The translations under genes were made by a program, and so were the position numbers. Source: Bacteroidota bacterium (GTDB lineage Bacteria > Bacteroidota > Bacteroidia > Chitinophagales > Chitinophagaceae). Taken from it: a stretch of DNA of 46,528 nucleotides. Location: positions 1 to 46,528 of the forward strand of contig CANJRV010000011.1 of assembly GCA_947476825.1 (NCBI GenBank), given 5' to 3'. The notes beneath the pieces are model-generated. The model had not been told where the DNA came from. It did no database searches and saw only the letters and a program-made list of their open reading frames with translations. This document shows positions 44,950 through 46,528 of this stretch, one piece after another (positions within the stretch are counted from its first letter, which is position 1; the number at the start of each line of letters is the position of its first letter).

Positions 44950-46053
44950 TTACATCAAACCAAAATAAGCCATCAATGGATAATGGTCGGAGTAGGTAAC
45001 ATCAAATTTCTCAAACCCAAAGAGATGAATTTGCGGATTGAAAAATAAATAATCAATACGAAGGACTGGTATGGAACCGGCATGTGTAGCACCTAATCCA
45101 TAGCCTTTATCTAAGAAAGAGTCGTGCAATTTTCCCCTCATTTTGAAATACACATAAGAACTTGGAATGTCATTTAAATCGCCACATAAAATCGATGGAT
45201 AATTATTTTTTGAAATGATATTCGAAACCAAATCAGCTTCCAAACCTCGATTGATGGAGCTTTTTTTTAATTTAGCATAAATGGATTTGGATTGAGAAAT
45301 AACTTCGTCATCAATGCTTGGCATAACTTTTTTATCCACCAAATCCGTTTCATTGCTACTGAATTTATTGGATTTTAAATGGATATTAAAAATGCTAAAA
45401 GTGTCGCCAGCTAAAGAAATATTTGCCTGCTGCAACATATTGCTTCCATGTACATCAATATCATGATTCGTTGCTTCTACAATAGGCAGATGCGAGAAAA
45501 TAACGCTGCCCCATTTGCCTCGCTTGTTTATATTTAAATTGCAAACGGCATGGTATTCGTAATCACATGAATCAGAAATATCACCAATATTATCATAACC
45601 AACTGAGTCGTTGCCTGTATAGAATTCTTGTAGGCAAAGTATCGATGGATTTTTTTCTTTGATAAATTGAATGAGGTTTTGTCGAGTTTCTTTTTTGCCA
45701 CTCCAATGGTATAAATCCAATAAACGTACATTATACGTCATGACGGAAAATCGGGTGCTTGCCTTTTGTGTATCTTGTTTTTCTAGAAAATGACCACCAA
45801 CTAAAACACTGAATACTTTCCAACTAAAAAATAGTGCGAACACTGGAATAAGAATGAATAAAAATTTGCGAGAGAATAACCAGAAAAAAATAAATCCAAT
45901 ATTGATGATACAAAGTACTGGCGCGATAAATCCTAATATGCCTACAAAGCTTTGTTCATAAGGGTTTACAGAAGGTATTAGATTGCATGCCATCATAGCT
46001 GCTGCAAAAAGCACACTAAGAATTAGAAAGGAATATTTAATGAGTTTTCTCAA
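44950..46053 (-). CDS. Membrane-anchored endonuclease/exonuclease/phosphatase family protein
   Basis: Protein of 367 residues. Three N-terminal transmembrane helices (about 5-23, 38-60 and 65-88) are followed by an EEP-superfamily phosphodiesterase domain of the type that cleaves nucleic acids or phospholipid head groups. Seen: FSVMTYNVRLLDL near residue 105 (Asn of the active site), PSILCLQEFY near 138 (metal Glu), IFNIHLKSNKF near 222, ILCGDLNDIPSS near 295 (Asp and Asn) and VTYSDHYPLMAYF near 355 (Asp-His pair). All catalytic residues are present. The start is a TTG at 46053, only 3 bases after the rhomboid gene, so translation is probably coupled. The true substrate is unknown. Confidence 0.88.
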   Translation of the reverse strand: MRKLIKYSFLILSVLFAAAMMACNLIPSVNPYEQSFVGILGFIAPVLCIINIGFIFFWLFSRKFLFILIPVFALFFSWKVFSVLVGGHFLEKQDTQKASTRFSVMTYNVRLLDLYHWSGKKETRQNLIQFIKEKNPSILCLQEFYTGNDSVGYDNIGDISDSCDYEYHAVCNLNINKRGKWGSVIFSHLPIVEATNHDIDVHGSNMLQQANISLAGDTFSIFNIHLKSNKFSSNETDLVDKKVMPSIDDEVISQSKSIYAKLKKSSINRGLEADLVSNIISKNNYPSILCGDLNDIPSSYVYFKMRGKLHDSFLDKGYGLGATHAGSIPVLRIDYLFFNPQIHLFGFEKFDVTYSDHYPLMAYFGLM

Positions 46054-46056
46054 ATT

Positions 46057-46527
46057 TTATTTTTTACTGTACTCATTTAGTGAACGTAATTCTGATTCGG
46101 ATAAAGATTGCATGCCAAATTTATTTATTTTATCGAGTAAGGCATCTAATTTTTTTTCATTGATATTGATCGAGTTAAAGGGAAGCTCGGTATTGGTGAA
46201 GGTTGTTTTTTTGCGCTTCGATTTTACCACAAAATTATTATTATTGCTCATGTAGGCAGACATGCGTTTGAGACTATTTGTTGAAGATTCGAATAAAGAA
46301 TTCAAGCCATAATTGTATACAATGCCGATAAGCACTCCACCAACGATTAAACAAAGTATATTGAAATGATTCCATGGTTTTGGAATGGCTAATAGAATAA
46401 AATAAACGATAGTAAAAACCCAAAGCTCAATTCGAGTATTAAAAAGTATCCAAAATGTATACTTCGGTTTATAGAGACTAGTGGCAACAACTACACCGGT
46501 TAGCGCTGCCATGGCGCCACCAAAATG
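46057..46527 (-). CDS. Rhomboid family intramembrane protease (N-terminus outside window)
   Basis: The frame is open to the end of the window, so only the C-terminal part is seen. It begins HFGGAMAALTGVVVA, which fits the last catalytic helix of rhomboids (the histidine of the Ser-His dyad followed by GG and small residues). Two more hydrophobic segments come next (near IELWVFTIVYFILLAIP and NILCLIVGGVLIGIVYN), then a polar C-terminal tail ending DALLDKINKFGMQSLSESELRSLNEYSKK, the DUF6576-type tail of bacteroidete rhomboids. The catalytic serine is outside the window. It is in one operon with the EEP-family gene, a pair often seen together in Bacteroidota. Confidence 0.78.
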   Translation of the reverse strand, partial: HFGGAMAALTGVVVATSLYKPKYTFWILFNTRIELWVFTIVYFILLAIPKPWNHFNILCLIVGGVLIGIVYNYGLNSLFESSTNSLKRMSAYMSNNNNFVVKSKRKKTTFTNTELPFNSININEKKLDALLDKINKFGMQSLSESELRSLNEYSKK

Positions 46528-46528
46528 A

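Overview
The window is one continuous stretch of an AT-rich chromosome from a member of the Bacteroidota, most likely of the Chitinophagales/Sphingobacteriia type. The reasons are: a full-length SprA (the outer-membrane pore of the type IX secretion system, T9SS) directly behind ruvA; a secreted FG-GAP protein with a T9SS C-terminal sorting domain; Bacteroidota-type promoters (-7 TAnnTTTG, -33 TTTG); no purine-rich Shine-Dalgarno sites; several TTG starts; and the bacteroidete versions of ParE, MeaB, LemA/TPM and rhomboid/EEP gene pairs. I see no rRNA, tRNA, CRISPR array, prophage or transposase gene.

Layout. 1-1490: end of a nucleotide-sugar epimerase-like gene and a WecA/MraY-like sugar-phosphate transferase (surface polysaccharide initiation). 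1666-2844: thiolase, convergent with a two-gene YeeE/YedE-type transporter operon (2898-3973). 4395-7348: two exported proteins (collagen-like/Lcl-domain and dockerin-like) separated by a 21-bp tandem array. 7974-16058: ruvA-sprA. 16255-17463: O-antigen ligase-like protein. 17599-21368: meaB, parE and a DUF1835 protein. 21415-22337: RES/Xre toxin-antitoxin pair. 22365-25898: T9SS cargo and aspartate kinase. 26102-29199: membrane VWA-like protein and an exported thioredoxin-fold protein. 29486-30665: a repeat-rich block around a GxxExxY gene. 30698-35663: DUF423, shikimate kinase, an RsmF-like rRNA methyltransferase, a LysM protein and a family 9 glycosyltransferase. 35706-37635: lemA-TPM-TPM operon. 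37952-40354: outer-membrane protein and small single genes, several with clear terminators. 40501-46528: metK, clpB, an EEP-family hydrolase and the end of a rhomboid protease.

Most genes are housekeeping or cell-envelope functions. Envelope and secretion is the common theme: SprA exports T9SS cargo such as the FG-GAP protein, while the WecA-like enzyme, O-antigen ligase and heptosyltransferase-like protein build surface glycans.

The least ordinary structure is the block at 29486-30665. A GxxExxY (PD-(D/E)XK-type) gene lies between two arms of an imperfect inverted repeat. The same arms also occur nearby as gene-less, roughly 125-bp palindromic units and as tandem arrays of one arm. This resembles a full-length element with miniature derivatives. 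A second, unrelated family of palindromic repeats sits in two convergent intergenic regions (16083-16189 and 28296-28562).
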